Shown piece after piece: positions 43,328 to 51,722 of a stretch of 64,000 nt of DNA. The notes under the pieces were generated by a model. The model made no database searches, had not been told where the DNA came from, and saw only the letters and a program-made list of their open reading frames with translations. Positions within the stretch are counted from its first letter, which is position 1; every line of letters starts with the position of its first letter. This stretch comes from Cupriavidus oxalaticus (lineage in GTDB: Bacteria; Pseudomonadota; Gammaproteobacteria; Burkholderiales; Burkholderiaceae): positions 3,118,501-3,182,500 of the forward strand of contig NZ_CP038635.1 of assembly GCF_004768545.1 (NCBI RefSeq), written 5' to 3'. The translations under genes were made by a program, and so were the position numbers.

Positions 43328-43831
43328 ATGCCAAACCTGTCTCCTGCCGCCGGCGCCGAGAACGCGCCGGTCGACCTTGAAACCCGTGCCGACCAGACCG
43401 AGCACGAAGACCTGCGGCTGTGGCTGCGGCTGCTGACCTGCACCAACCTGATCGAAGGCGACATCCGCTCGCGGCTGCGGCAGGAATTTGCCTGCACGCT
43501 GCCGCGCTTCGACCTGATGGCCCAGCTCGACCGCCACCCCGAAGGGCTGAAGATGGGCGAGCTGTCGCGCCGCATGATGGTCACCGGCGGCAACGTCACC
43601 GGCATCACTGACCAGTTGCAGCAGGAAGGCCTTGTCTCGCGCGAGGCGCTGCCCACCGACCGCCGCGCCTACCTGATCCGCCTGACGCCGGCCGGACGCG
43701 CGGCATTCTCGCGCATGGCGCGCGCGCATGAGGACTGGATCGGGCAACTGTTTTCGGGTCTGGCCGAAACCGACCGGCGCGCGCTGTTCCGACTACTCGG
43801 CAGGCTCAAGAATGGCCTGATCTCGCCATGA
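43328..43831 (+). CDS. MarR family transcriptional regulator
   Basis: A 167-residue winged-helix regulator. The helix-turn-helix lies at about 70-100 (LKMGELSRRMMVTGGNVTGI), followed by the wing with the family's DRRAYLIRLTPAGR motif. Dimerisation helices lie at both ends. MarR proteins usually repress themselves and a neighbouring gene and respond to small aromatic ligands. Its stop overlaps the ATG of the next gene by 4 bases, so the lipoprotein behind it is its most direct partner; the Bug gene upstream is another candidate target. Confidence 0.93.
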   Translation: MPNLSPAAGAENAPVDLETRADQTEHEDLRLWLRLLTCTNLIEGDIRSRLRQEFACTLPRFDLMAQLDRHPEGLKMGELSRRMMVTGGNVTGITDQLQQEGLVSREALPTDRRAYLIRLTPAGRAAFSRMARAHEDWIGQLFSGLAETDRRALFRLLGRLKNGLISP

Positions 43832-44271
43832 AGACGCTACCCTACCTCACGCTGTGCGGCCTGCTGCCGCTCATGGCGGCGTGCAGCAGCACGCCGCAAC
43901 CGCCGCAGGTGACCCCGGTGAACGCCACCATCAAGCTCGGCCGCGTGACCGAGAAGACATTCCTGACGCGGATGGACGTCGCGCAGGTGCCCTACTACGG
44001 CAGCGGCACCAGCGTCGGCGTGGGCGCGGCGGGTGGTGGCGGCGGCGGCGGGGTGGGCGTTGGCTTTGCCTTCGACCTGAGCCGACTGTTCAGCCGTCCG
44101 GGGCCGGTGCAGCAGATCGACCTGTTCCAGTACAAGGTGCGGACCACGGAAGGAGCGCTCGTATCGGCCAATGCGCCGGCGATAGCGGGGCTGGAGCCTG
44201 GCGCGTGCGTGCGGGTGATCTACCTCGACGGAAGCCCGGACCCAAGGCTGGCGCCGTCGAACGAATGCTGA
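43828..44271 (+). CDS. Glycine-rich lipoprotein of unknown function
   Basis: A 147-residue predicted lipoprotein. Residues 1-18 are a signal with lipobox LMAAC (Cys19) then SSTPQPP. The middle holds a glycine tract (about 62-80: SVGVGAA, seven G, VGVGFAF), reminiscent of membrane-inserting glycine-rich segments. The C-terminal part (about 95-147) is compact, with a Cys pair (GACVRVIYLDG and the last residue). I do not recognise the family. It is translationally coupled to the MarR gene and ends at a strong terminator. Confidence 0.8.
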   Translation: MKTLPYLTLCGLLPLMAACSSTPQPPQVTPVNATIKLGRVTEKTFLTRMDVAQVPYYGSGTSVGVGAAGGGGGGGVGVGFAFDLSRLFSRPGPVQQIDLFQYKVRTTEGALVSANAPAIAGLEPGACVRVIYLDGSPDPRLAPSNEC

Positions 44272-44291
44272 GCCGCTGAAGGCTGCAAGAC

Positions 44292-44324
44292 AAACGGCCC
44301 CCGTTGCGGAGGCCGTTTTCGTTT
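44292..44324. terminator. Bidirectional terminator between the lipoprotein gene and fadD
   Basis: AAACGGCC and GGCCGTTTT arms with an inner CCCG/CGGA stem and a small loop, between two converging genes, with T-rich flank on plus and A-rich on the other side. Confidence 0.8.
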
Positions 44325-44340
44325 GCGCAGGAACTGGCGC

Positions 44341-46023
44341 TCAGGCCGCCTTGCGGCTGTCGCGCAGTTCGCGGCGCAGGATCTTGCCGACGTTGGTCTT
44401 GGGCAACTCGGTGCGGAACTCCACGTACTTCGGCCGCTTGTAGCCGGTCAGCCGCTCCTTGCAGAACTCGATCACGTCCGCCTCGGTCAGCGCCGGGTCT
44501 TGCTTGACCACGAACAGCTTGACCACCTCGCCCGAGTGCGTGTCGGGCACGCCCACAGCGGCCACTTCCAGCACGCCCGGGCACTCGGCCACCACGCCTT
44601 CGACTTCGTTCGGGTACACGTTGAAGCCCGACACCAGGATCATGTCCTTTTTGCGGTCAACGATCTTGGTGTAGCCGCGCTCGTCCATCACGCCGATATC
44701 GCCGGTCTTGAAGAAGCCGTCAGGGGTCATGACCTTGGCGGTCTCGTCCGGGCGGTTCCAGTAGCCCGCCATCACCTGCGGGCCGCGGATGCAGATCTCG
44801 CCCGGCTGGCCCAGCGGCACGTCCTTGCCGTCGTCGTCGCGGATCACCACTTCGGTCGAAGGCAGCGGCATGCCGATGGTGCCGGAGAACGCATTGCTGT
44901 CGGTCGGGTTGCAGGTGGCCGACGGCGAGGTCTCGGACAGGCCGTAGCCTTCGATGATCGGGCAGCCGGTCTTGTCCAGCCACTTCTTGGCTACCGCTTC
45001 CTGCACCGCCATGCCACCGCCGTTGGCCACGCGCAGGCCGGAGAAATCGACCTTGGCGATCTCCGGGTTGTTGATCAGCGCGTTGTACAGCGTGTTGACC
45101 GCCGGGAACATGTGGAACTTGTACTTCCGCAGTTCCTTGATAAAGCCCGGGATATCGCGCGGGTTCGGGATCAGCACGCTCATGCCGCCGCTGCGCATCC
45201 CCAGCAGGCAGCAGACCGTCAGCGCAAAGATGTGGTACAGCGGCAGCGCGGTAATGGTGACGATCTGGTCGATATGGCCGCCCTTGGCCAGCGCCGGCTG
45301 CATCCAGGCCTCGGACTGCAGCACGTTGGCGACCACGTTACGGTGCAGCAGCACGGCGCCCTTGCTCACGCCGGTAGTGCCGCCGGTGTATTGCAGGAAG
45401 GCGATGTCGTCAGGTCCGGTGGTCGCCGGCTGCAGCGTGAGCTTGCTGCCTTCGGCCAGCACGCTGTTGAAGCGCACGCAGTTGGGCAGCTCCCACTCCG
45501 GCACCATCTTCTTGACATTGCGCACCACGAAATTGACGATCGCGCCCTTCAGTCCGCCGAGCATGTCGCCCATGGTGGCGACCACCACATGCTTGACCGG
45601 GGTGCGGGCCAGCACCTGCTGCAGCGTGGCGGCAAAGTTCTCCAGGATGACAATGGCCTCGGCGCCGCTGTCCTTGAGCTGGTGCTCCAGCTCGCGCGGG
45701 GTGTAAAGCGGATTGACGTTGACCACGACGAAGCCGGCGCGCAGCACCGCGGCCAGCACCACCGGATACTGCAGCACGTTCGGCATCATGATCGCCACGC
45801 GCGCGCCGGGACGCAGCCCGCGCGACTGCAGCCACGCGGCGAAGCGCGCGGACATCTGGTCGAGTTCGCCGTAGGTGATGGCCTTGTCCATGCAGACGAA
45901 GGCCTTGCGGTCGGCATAGGTGCGAAAAGACGCTTCGAGCAGCTGGGCAAGCGTACGAAACTGGCTGGCATCAATCTCGGCGGGTACGCCGGCCGGGTAG
46001 TGTTTCAGCCAAATCCTGTCCAT
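44341..46023 (-). CDS. fadD: Long-chain fatty acid--CoA ligase
   Basis: AMP-forming acyl-CoA synthetase that activates fatty acids for beta-oxidation at the inner membrane. It has 560 residues. The AMP/ATP loop QYTGGTTGVSKGAV lies near 220-233, the substrate-side EGYGLSETSP follows, then GEICIRGPQVMAGYW and the DRKKDMILVSGFNVYPNEVE hinge, with the catalytic Lys in PKTNVGKILRRELR. AGGAGA lies 8 bases before the ATG. A TetR gene upstream on the same strand suggests fatty-acid control. Confidence 0.93.
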   Translation of the reverse strand: MDRIWLKHYPAGVPAEIDASQFRTLAQLLEASFRTYADRKAFVCMDKAITYGELDQMSARFAAWLQSRGLRPGARVAIMMPNVLQYPVVLAAVLRAGFVVVNVNPLYTPRELEHQLKDSGAEAIVILENFAATLQQVLARTPVKHVVVATMGDMLGGLKGAIVNFVVRNVKKMVPEWELPNCVRFNSVLAEGSKLTLQPATTGPDDIAFLQYTGGTTGVSKGAVLLHRNVVANVLQSEAWMQPALAKGGHIDQIVTITALPLYHIFALTVCCLLGMRSGGMSVLIPNPRDIPGFIKELRKYKFHMFPAVNTLYNALINNPEIAKVDFSGLRVANGGGMAVQEAVAKKWLDKTGCPIIEGYGLSETSPSATCNPTDSNAFSGTIGMPLPSTEVVIRDDDGKDVPLGQPGEICIRGPQVMAGYWNRPDETAKVMTPDGFFKTGDIGVMDERGYTKIVDRKKDMILVSGFNVYPNEVEGVVAECPGVLEVAAVGVPDTHSGEVVKLFVVKQDPALTEADVIEFCKERLTGYKRPKYVEFRTELPKTNVGKILRRELRDSRKAA

Positions 46024-46095
46024 AGCACCGTCTCCTGAATTTCTGAATGGTCGTTCGATTTTTCCGAGATGCTAAACGGGCGCCCCGGTTAGAAC

Positions 46096-46116
46096 AACAA
46101 CTTAGCAACAACTTAG
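46096..46116. repeat. Two copies of a 10-base direct repeat, 11-base period
   Basis: AACAACTTAG occurs twice, starting at 46096 and 46107, in the 194-base gap between the TetR gene and fadD. A dyad GCCACC...GGTGGC (about 46169-46188) lies nearby. Either could be an operator, but neither matches a site I can name. Confidence 0.45.
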
Positions 46117-46217
46117 ACGAAGTCCTCGGGGACATTGCACGATGCAACGCGCCCCTGACGGGCATTATGCGCCACCGGTGCCGCGGTGGCAGCGGGATAA
46201 CCCCTAGGACGGTGCGC

Positions 46218-46868
46218 TCAACCGCCGCTGGGCAGCACCAGCTTCATCATGTTGGTAGCGAGTTCGTGCGCAAGCGCCTCGTCATCCATGCGGCCCGGCT
46301 GGTGCCACGTGTACATGAAGCCGACCACGCTGCCGATCGCATGCGCCGTCACGCGCGCATCGCCAAAGGCAAACACGCCCTCGCGCTTGCCCTCTTCCAG
46401 CAACGCATACAGGTCGCGGTAGAAGCCGCGCGCCATGCTGTCGAGCCACGCCACGGTCTCGGGGCGCAGGTACTGGTTGTCGCGGAAGCTGAGCGTCGCG
46501 GGCACGTGGCAGGCGACGCAGCGGCGCGCCATTTCGAGCAGGCAGGCATGCAGGCGCTCGCGCACCGGCAGCGCCGGGTCGGCGGTTTCGCGGATCACGG
46601 GCAGGCAGGTCTGCGCCGACTCGCGGCACAGGATGTCGAAGATCTCGTACTTGTCGGTGAAGTAGTAGTAGACCGCCGGCTTGGTCACGCCCAGCGCGCG
46701 GCACAGGTCGTTCATGGTCATGCCGGGATAGCCCTTGGTGTAGAAGAGCTGCGCGGCGGTATCCAGGATCTGGCGGCGGCGCGCTTCCTGGCGCTCGGCG
46801 ATCTGCGCGCGCGCCGGCACGGGCTCGGGCGCGACGTCTTGTGGGTTGGGGCTCGGTACGGTCGACAT
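46218..46868 (-). CDS. TetR family transcriptional regulator
   Basis: A 216-residue regulator with a TetR_N helix-turn-helix at about 30-75 (RRRQILDTAAQLFYTKGYPG and TKPAVYYYFTDKYEIF). The N-terminal 25 residues are a Pro-rich extension. The ligand domain is divergent, with cysteines near 100 and 120-125. It stands directly upstream of fadD in the same direction; TetR regulators near acyl-CoA ligases often respond to acyl-CoA, which would fit, but the sequence does not show it. Confidence 0.92.
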   Translation of the reverse strand: MSTVPSPNPQDVAPEPVPARAQIAERQEARRRQILDTAAQLFYTKGYPGMTMNDLCRALGVTKPAVYYYFTDKYEIFDILCRESAQTCLPVIRETADPALPVRERLHACLLEMARRCVACHVPATLSFRDNQYLRPETVAWLDSMARGFYRDLYALLEEGKREGVFAFGDARVTAHAIGSVVGFMYTWHQPGRMDDEALAHELATNMMKLVLPSGG

Positions 46869-46923
46869 GATCGCAATTCTCGCATGGCGCCATGGGCGGG
46901 AACGGACCAGAATGCGCCGATCG

Positions 46924-48072
46924 TCAGTTGGTCGCGGCCGCCTTGCCGCTCGCGGTCAGCGTATCGACGCGGGTAGCGGGCGGCGCCAGCCGGCGCAGCG
47001 CCGCCTCGCGCTCGGCGGACGGCAGCGCGCCGATGCGGCCGGCTTCGGCATAGAAGCGGCGCCAATCGCCATCGCACTGCGCCAGCAGCGCGGTAAAGGC
47101 CGGCACCCACTGCTGGTAGGTCGCCACCGCCGCCAGGTGGGCATTGGTCAGGGGCTGGTCGAACCAGCGGTCATAGCCGCTGTAGTTGCCCCACTCCACC
47201 TTGAGCCGCGCGTATTGTTCGCGCATGTCGGCGAAGATCCTGGCCTTGCCCTCGCGCTTGGCTTCGTCGTCCAGCGGCGTCTCGTACAGCGCCGCCAGCC
47301 GGTCGCGCGTGCCGAGCAGCAGCGCGCGGAACTGCTGGCGGCGCGCGTCGTACTGGCGATAGCTGGCGCGCGCGTCCTCCGACGCATCCTCGGCCAGCCA
47401 GCGCTCCACGCCGGCGGCTTCCACGGCGGTGGCAAAGGACTCGTTGAAGGCGGTGTCGTTGCGCACGTAGACCACCTGGTGCGCCAGTTCGTGGAAGATC
47501 AGCCGCGCCAGCTCGCCTTCCGGCAGGTAGACGAAGGTGTTGAGCAGCGGGTCGTCGAAATAGCCCAGCGTCGAATAGGCGGGAATGCCTGCCACGTACG
47601 CTTCCAGGCCGTCGCGGCGCAGGCCCTGCGCGTACTGCTCGGCATCGGCCTGCGCGTAGTAGCCGCGGTAGCTGATGCAGCCGACGATCGGGAAGCACCA
47701 CTTGCGCAGCTCCATCGACAGCTCGGGCGTGGCGAACACGCTCCACACCACGTAGGGCCGGTGCAGGTTGGCGTAGCGGCGGTAGCTGCCGTTGTCGGGC
47801 AACTTCAGCTCGCGCGACGCGTAGTCGCGGATGCGGCCGGCCAGCGCCAGCCGTTGCGCCAGGCGCGCGTCGTTGGCGTCGCGCGCGCCGGCAATGGCGT
47901 CGTCGAGCGGCTGCGCCTGCGCCATCACGCCGAGGTGGCCGCCGATCGACTGCGCGTAGTAGCTGACGGTTTCGCACCCGGCCGTGAGCAGGGCCAGGGC
48001 CGTCATGACCGCCGCCGCCAGGATTGCCGCCCCGCGCCGGCGGCCGGGCCGCGGACCGTGCCGCGCGTTCAT
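46924..48072 (-). CDS. Putative lipoprotein zinc aminopeptidase (PF10023-like)
   Basis: A 382-residue predicted lipoprotein metallopeptidase. A basic start and hydrophobic segment (15-32) end in lipobox LLTAGC (Cys33). The zinc site HELAH is at 194-198 in IFHELAHQVVYV; a third ligand is likely in the NESFA stretch (about 210-214). The region IPAYSTLGYFDDPLLNTF is typical of the predicted aminopeptidase family first called DUF2265. Its ATG overlaps the stop of the molybdopterin enzyme by 4 bases, an unexplained coupling. Confidence 0.85.
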   Translation of the reverse strand: MNARHGPRPGRRRGAAILAAAVMTALALLTAGCETVSYYAQSIGGHLGVMAQAQPLDDAIAGARDANDARLAQRLALAGRIRDYASRELKLPDNGSYRRYANLHRPYVVWSVFATPELSMELRKWCFPIVGCISYRGYYAQADAEQYAQGLRRDGLEAYVAGIPAYSTLGYFDDPLLNTFVYLPEGELARLIFHELAHQVVYVRNDTAFNESFATAVEAAGVERWLAEDASEDARASYRQYDARRQQFRALLLGTRDRLAALYETPLDDEAKREGKARIFADMREQYARLKVEWGNYSGYDRWFDQPLTNAHLAAVATYQQWVPAFTALLAQCDGDWRRFYAEAGRIGALPSAEREAALRRLAPPATRVDTLTASGKAAATN

Positions 48073-50177
48073 GCCGGCTGGACCGCCCCTTCCGTGCAGG
48101 CCTCGACCTGCACCAGGCAGTCATAGAATACCGGCGCCCGCCCCAGGTCGGTCAGGCGCTGGCTGGTCAGCTCGTTGGCGTTCTTGCCGTCCGAAGCCAG
48201 CTTCTTCCACCAGATCGACAGGCCTACCACCAGCCCGCGCCGGGCGCGGTCGGTCACGCGGGCGCGCGCCAGCATGCTGCCGCGGTCGTTGAAGGCGCGC
48301 ACCATGGCGCCGTCCACGATGCCGCGCTCGGCGGCGTCGGCCGGGTGGATGTCCAGGTGCGGCTCGCCCTCGGTGGCGCGCAGGCTGTCGACATTGACGA
48401 AGGAGCTGTTCAGGAAGTTGCGCGCCGGCGGCGAGATCATCGCCAGCGGGTAGCGCGCCGCAAGTTCCGGCGCGGTCGCCGGGGACTCGTACTGCGGCAC
48501 GTAGTCAGGCAGCGGGTCGAAGCCGTCGCGCGCCATCGGCTCGGAATAGAACTGGCACTTGCCCGAGTCGGTCGGAAAGCCGCCTTCGGCGAACGGTGCC
48601 GGCGCCAGCGCCAGCTTCTGCCAGCCCTGCTCCTTGAGCGATGCCCAGCTGATGCCGGCGGCACGCGCGTCGCCCGGAAGGATCGCCTGCGCGGCGATGT
48701 CGTCATCGCTGTCGGCAAAGCACGCCTCGGCAAAGCCCATGCGCAGCGCCAGGCGGCGGAAGATCTCGGTGTTCGGCAGCGCCTCGCCCATCGGCGCGAT
48801 CGCCGCGTTGTTGGCCAGGAAATAGGTGTGGCCGTAGGCCTTGTGCACGTCGGTGTGCTCCAGCTGCGTGGTGGCCGGCAGCAGGATGTCGGCGTAGTCG
48901 GCGGTATCGGTGCGGAAGTGCTCCAGCACCACGGTGAACAGGTCTTCACGCGCAAAGCCTGCGGCCACCTTGCTGGATTCCGGCGCCACCGCGACCGGAT
49001 TGCTGTTGTAGACCACCACCGCCTCGATCCGCGGTGCACCGGGGGCGGGGTCTGCCAGCAGTGCATCGCCGATGGTGCTCATGTTGACCAGCCGCGGCAG
49101 CTTCCCGGGCCAGCCCGGCAGCAGGTCGGGCCGCTGCAGCGCGGCCTCGTTGATCGGGAAGAAGCCCGAGGTCGACAGCTGCAGCCCGCCCGCGGCATGG
49201 CGCCACGCGCCCACCAGCGACGGCAGGCACGCCACCGCCCGCACCGCCTGGCCGCCGCCGTGCACGCGCTGCATGCCGTAGTTCAGGCGGATCGCCACCG
49301 GCTGGCGCTCGCGTACCGCCAGCTGGCCGTAGAGGCCTGCCAGCCACTCGATGTCTTCAACGGGGATGCCGCAGATCTCGGCCACGCGCGCCGGCGGATA
49401 GGACTGGGCGCGCTCGCGCAGTGCCTCGAAGCCCACCGTGTGGCGTTCGATGTAGTCGTGGTCGAGCAGCCCGTCGCGGACCAGCACATGGATCATGCCC
49501 AGCGCCAGCGCGCCGTCGGTGCCGGGCATCGGCGCGATATGGCGGTGGCATTTCTCGGCACTCAGCGAGCGGTAGGGATCGATCGCCACCAGCGTGGCGC
49601 CGCGGCGCTTGGCTTCCTGCGCACGCGTCCAGAAATGCAGGTTGGAAGCGATCGGGTTGCCGCCCCAGATGATCACCAGCCTGGCATCGGCCACGTGCTC
49701 CATGTCCATGCCGACGCTGGCGCCATAGGTGTAGCGCAACGCGGTGGCGCCGGCGCTGGCGCAGATGGTGCGATCCAGCCGCGATGCGCCCAGCTTGTGG
49801 AAGAAGCGTGCGGCCATGCTCTCGCCCTGCACCAGCCCCATGGTGCCCGCATAGCTGTATGGCACGATGGCCTGCGGATCGCGCGCGGCGATGGCCTGCA
49901 GGCGCGTGGCGATGGTGTCGAGCGCTTCGTCCCAGGAAATCGGCGCGAACTTGCCCTCGCCCTTCCTGCCAATGCGCTTCATCGGCGTCAGCAGGCGGTC
50001 GGGATGGTAGGTGCGTTCGGTGTAGCGCGATACCTTGGTGCACAGCACGCCCTGCGTGCCGGGATGGTCCGGATCGCCGGCCACCTTGACGGCGCGGCCG
50101 TCCTCGACGGTGACGAGCAAGGCACAGGTGTCGGGGCAGTCATGCGGGCAGGCGGCGCGGACGATGCGGGAAGCCAT
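48069..50177 (-). CDS. Molybdopterin oxidoreductase with N-terminal 4Fe-4S site
   Basis: A 702-residue DMSO-reductase superfamily enzyme with bis-MGD molybdenum. Cysteines 10, 14, 18 and 46 form the 4Fe-4S motif (ACPHDCPDTCAL, then VLCTKV). Cys139 in DRTICASAGAT sits where the metal ligand is expected, by position only. The C-terminal molydop-binding domain is present (LDIHPADAAERGI). There is no Tat signal, so it should be cytoplasmic, and no partner electron-transfer subunit is adjacent. The start at 50177 follows CCGGAG by 6 bases. The substrate cannot be named. Confidence 0.9.
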   Translation of the reverse strand: MASRIVRAACPHDCPDTCALLVTVEDGRAVKVAGDPDHPGTQGVLCTKVSRYTERTYHPDRLLTPMKRIGRKGEGKFAPISWDEALDTIATRLQAIAARDPQAIVPYSYAGTMGLVQGESMAARFFHKLGASRLDRTICASAGATALRYTYGASVGMDMEHVADARLVIIWGGNPIASNLHFWTRAQEAKRRGATLVAIDPYRSLSAEKCHRHIAPMPGTDGALALGMIHVLVRDGLLDHDYIERHTVGFEALRERAQSYPPARVAEICGIPVEDIEWLAGLYGQLAVRERQPVAIRLNYGMQRVHGGGQAVRAVACLPSLVGAWRHAAGGLQLSTSGFFPINEAALQRPDLLPGWPGKLPRLVNMSTIGDALLADPAPGAPRIEAVVVYNSNPVAVAPESSKVAAGFAREDLFTVVLEHFRTDTADYADILLPATTQLEHTDVHKAYGHTYFLANNAAIAPMGEALPNTEIFRRLALRMGFAEACFADSDDDIAAQAILPGDARAAGISWASLKEQGWQKLALAPAPFAEGGFPTDSGKCQFYSEPMARDGFDPLPDYVPQYESPATAPELAARYPLAMISPPARNFLNSSFVNVDSLRATEGEPHLDIHPADAAERGIVDGAMVRAFNDRGSMLARARVTDRARRGLVVGLSIWWKKLASDGKNANELTSQRLTDLGRAPVFYDCLVQVEACTEGAVQPA

Positions 50178-50454
50178 GGGATCTCCGGGGGCTGGCGGTC
50201 TGTCGTTATCTTTCGTTCGGTCGGAACGTGAGGTTTGTGGCGCGGTTTCCGCGGGTCGCGGGCCGGCGCCGCGGCGCGTCCCCGTCCGTGCGGGCGTGAG
50301 GAGCCAGGGCGGGGAGTATCTCGATCGGATTGTATTCGATATGATGTGCCGGCGCGCGGCCGGCCCCATGCTGGCAGCGCGCTTGCCGACCAATGCCGGC
50401 GCAGACCGGCCCATGGCGGCGAACGGGTAACCGAACCACATTTTGCGGGGGTTT

Positions 50455-51642
50455 ATGTTTTTCCGATCCGGGGTCAAGGGCCGGCTTGCCGGCCTGCTGG
50501 TGGCGTGCGCCATCGGCACGTGCGGCGCATCCGGCGCTGCCATCGCCAGCACTGCCATATCCGAAAGCGGCGTCACCGCCGACACCATCCTGCTGGGGCA
50601 ATCCGCGGCACTGACGGGCCCGGCCAGGTCGCTCGGCAAGCAGATGAACGCGGGCGCGCGACTGTATTTCGACCACATCAACCAGCAGGGCGGCATTTTC
50701 GGCCGCAAGATCCGGCTCGAAGTGCTGGACGACTACTACGAGCCCGAGCCTGCCGCCAAGAACACCCGGAAGTTGATCGAGGAAGAGCGCGTCTTCGCGC
50801 TGTTCGGCTACGTCGGCACGCCCACCAGCCAGGCAGCGCTGCCGCTGGCGACAGAGGCCAGGGTGCCGTTCTTCGGCCCGTACACCGGCGCGCGCTCGGT
50901 GCGCGAGCCGCGCAGCCGCTACGTCTTCCATGTCCGCGCCGGCTACAGCGACGAGGCCACGGCGATCCTGCGCCAGATCCAGACCACCGGCCTGAAGCGC
51001 GTGGCGGTGGTCTACAACGACGATGCCTATGGCAAGGCCGAACTGGAGGAGCTGGAACGCGCAGTGAAGAGCGCCGCCGACAGCGGCGTGCAGCTGGTTG
51101 CGCGCGAAGCCGTGGTCCGCAATACGATGGAAATCGGTGACGCCATGCAGGGCGTGCTCAAGGCCAGCCCGGACACCGTGGTGATGATCAGCGCCTATCG
51201 CACCGCTGGCGCCTTCGTCAAGGAAGCGCTGCGCCGCGGCTACAACGGGCAGTTCTATAACGTCTCGTTCGTCGGCACGCAGGCGCTGGCCAACGAGGTC
51301 GGCGCGAAAGGCAGCGGCGTGATCATCTCGCAGGTGATGCCGCATCCGGGCAATGCCACGCTGCCGGTGGTGCGCGAATACCTGCGCCTGCTGCAGGCCG
51401 CGGGCAAGCCGAACGAGTTCGACTACGCCAGCATCGAAGGCTACATTGCGGCGAAGGCGTTTGCCGAAGGACTGCGCCGCGCGGGCAAGGACCTGACGCG
51501 CGAGAAGCTGGTGACCGCGCTGGAATCGATGCGAAGCGTTGACCTGGGCGGCTTCATCGTCAACTTCACGCCGGAGAACCATGTGGGGTCGCGGTTCGTG
51601 GAGATGACGGTGATCAATTCGAAGGGGCAGGTGATCCGGTGA
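50455..51642 (+). CDS. LivK-like periplasmic binding protein
   Basis: A 395-residue type I periplasmic binding protein of the branched-chain amino acid group (Peripla_BP_6). The start is ATG 50455 with GGGGG upstream; a signal peptide of about 30 residues ends near GAAIAS. The mature part opens SGVTADTILLGQSAALTGPA and has FGYVGTPTSQAALPL at the ligand cleft. No permease or ATPase genes are nearby, so it is an orphan that must use a transporter encoded elsewhere or act as a sensor. Confidence 0.9.
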   Translation: MFFRSGVKGRLAGLLVACAIGTCGASGAAIASTAISESGVTADTILLGQSAALTGPARSLGKQMNAGARLYFDHINQQGGIFGRKIRLEVLDDYYEPEPAAKNTRKLIEEERVFALFGYVGTPTSQAALPLATEARVPFFGPYTGARSVREPRSRYVFHVRAGYSDEATAILRQIQTTGLKRVAVVYNDDAYGKAELEELERAVKSAADSGVQLVAREAVVRNTMEIGDAMQGVLKASPDTVVMISAYRTAGAFVKEALRRGYNGQFYNVSFVGTQALANEVGAKGSGVIISQVMPHPGNATLPVVREYLRLLQAAGKPNEFDYASIEGYIAAKAFAEGLRRAGKDLTREKLVTALESMRSVDLGGFIVNFTPENHVGSRFVEMTVINSKGQVIR

Positions 51643-51665
51643 GTTTTCCTGCCCGCGCCTGTTTT

Positions 51666-51692
51666 CTCCCCTCTCCCTCTTGGAGAGGGGAG
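51666..51692. terminator. Perfect palindrome between converging genes
   Basis: CTCCCCTCTCC and GGAGAGGGGAG form an 11-pair stem with a 5-base loop, 24 bases after the LivK-like stop; TTTTCT precedes it on plus, which becomes an A/G-rich tail on minus. Terminator-like by position, though it also resembles dispersed palindromes common in these genomes. Confidence 0.5.
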
Positions 51693-51722
51693 CAAGGCAG
51701 CGGGATTGCGTAAGCCGCCGCG

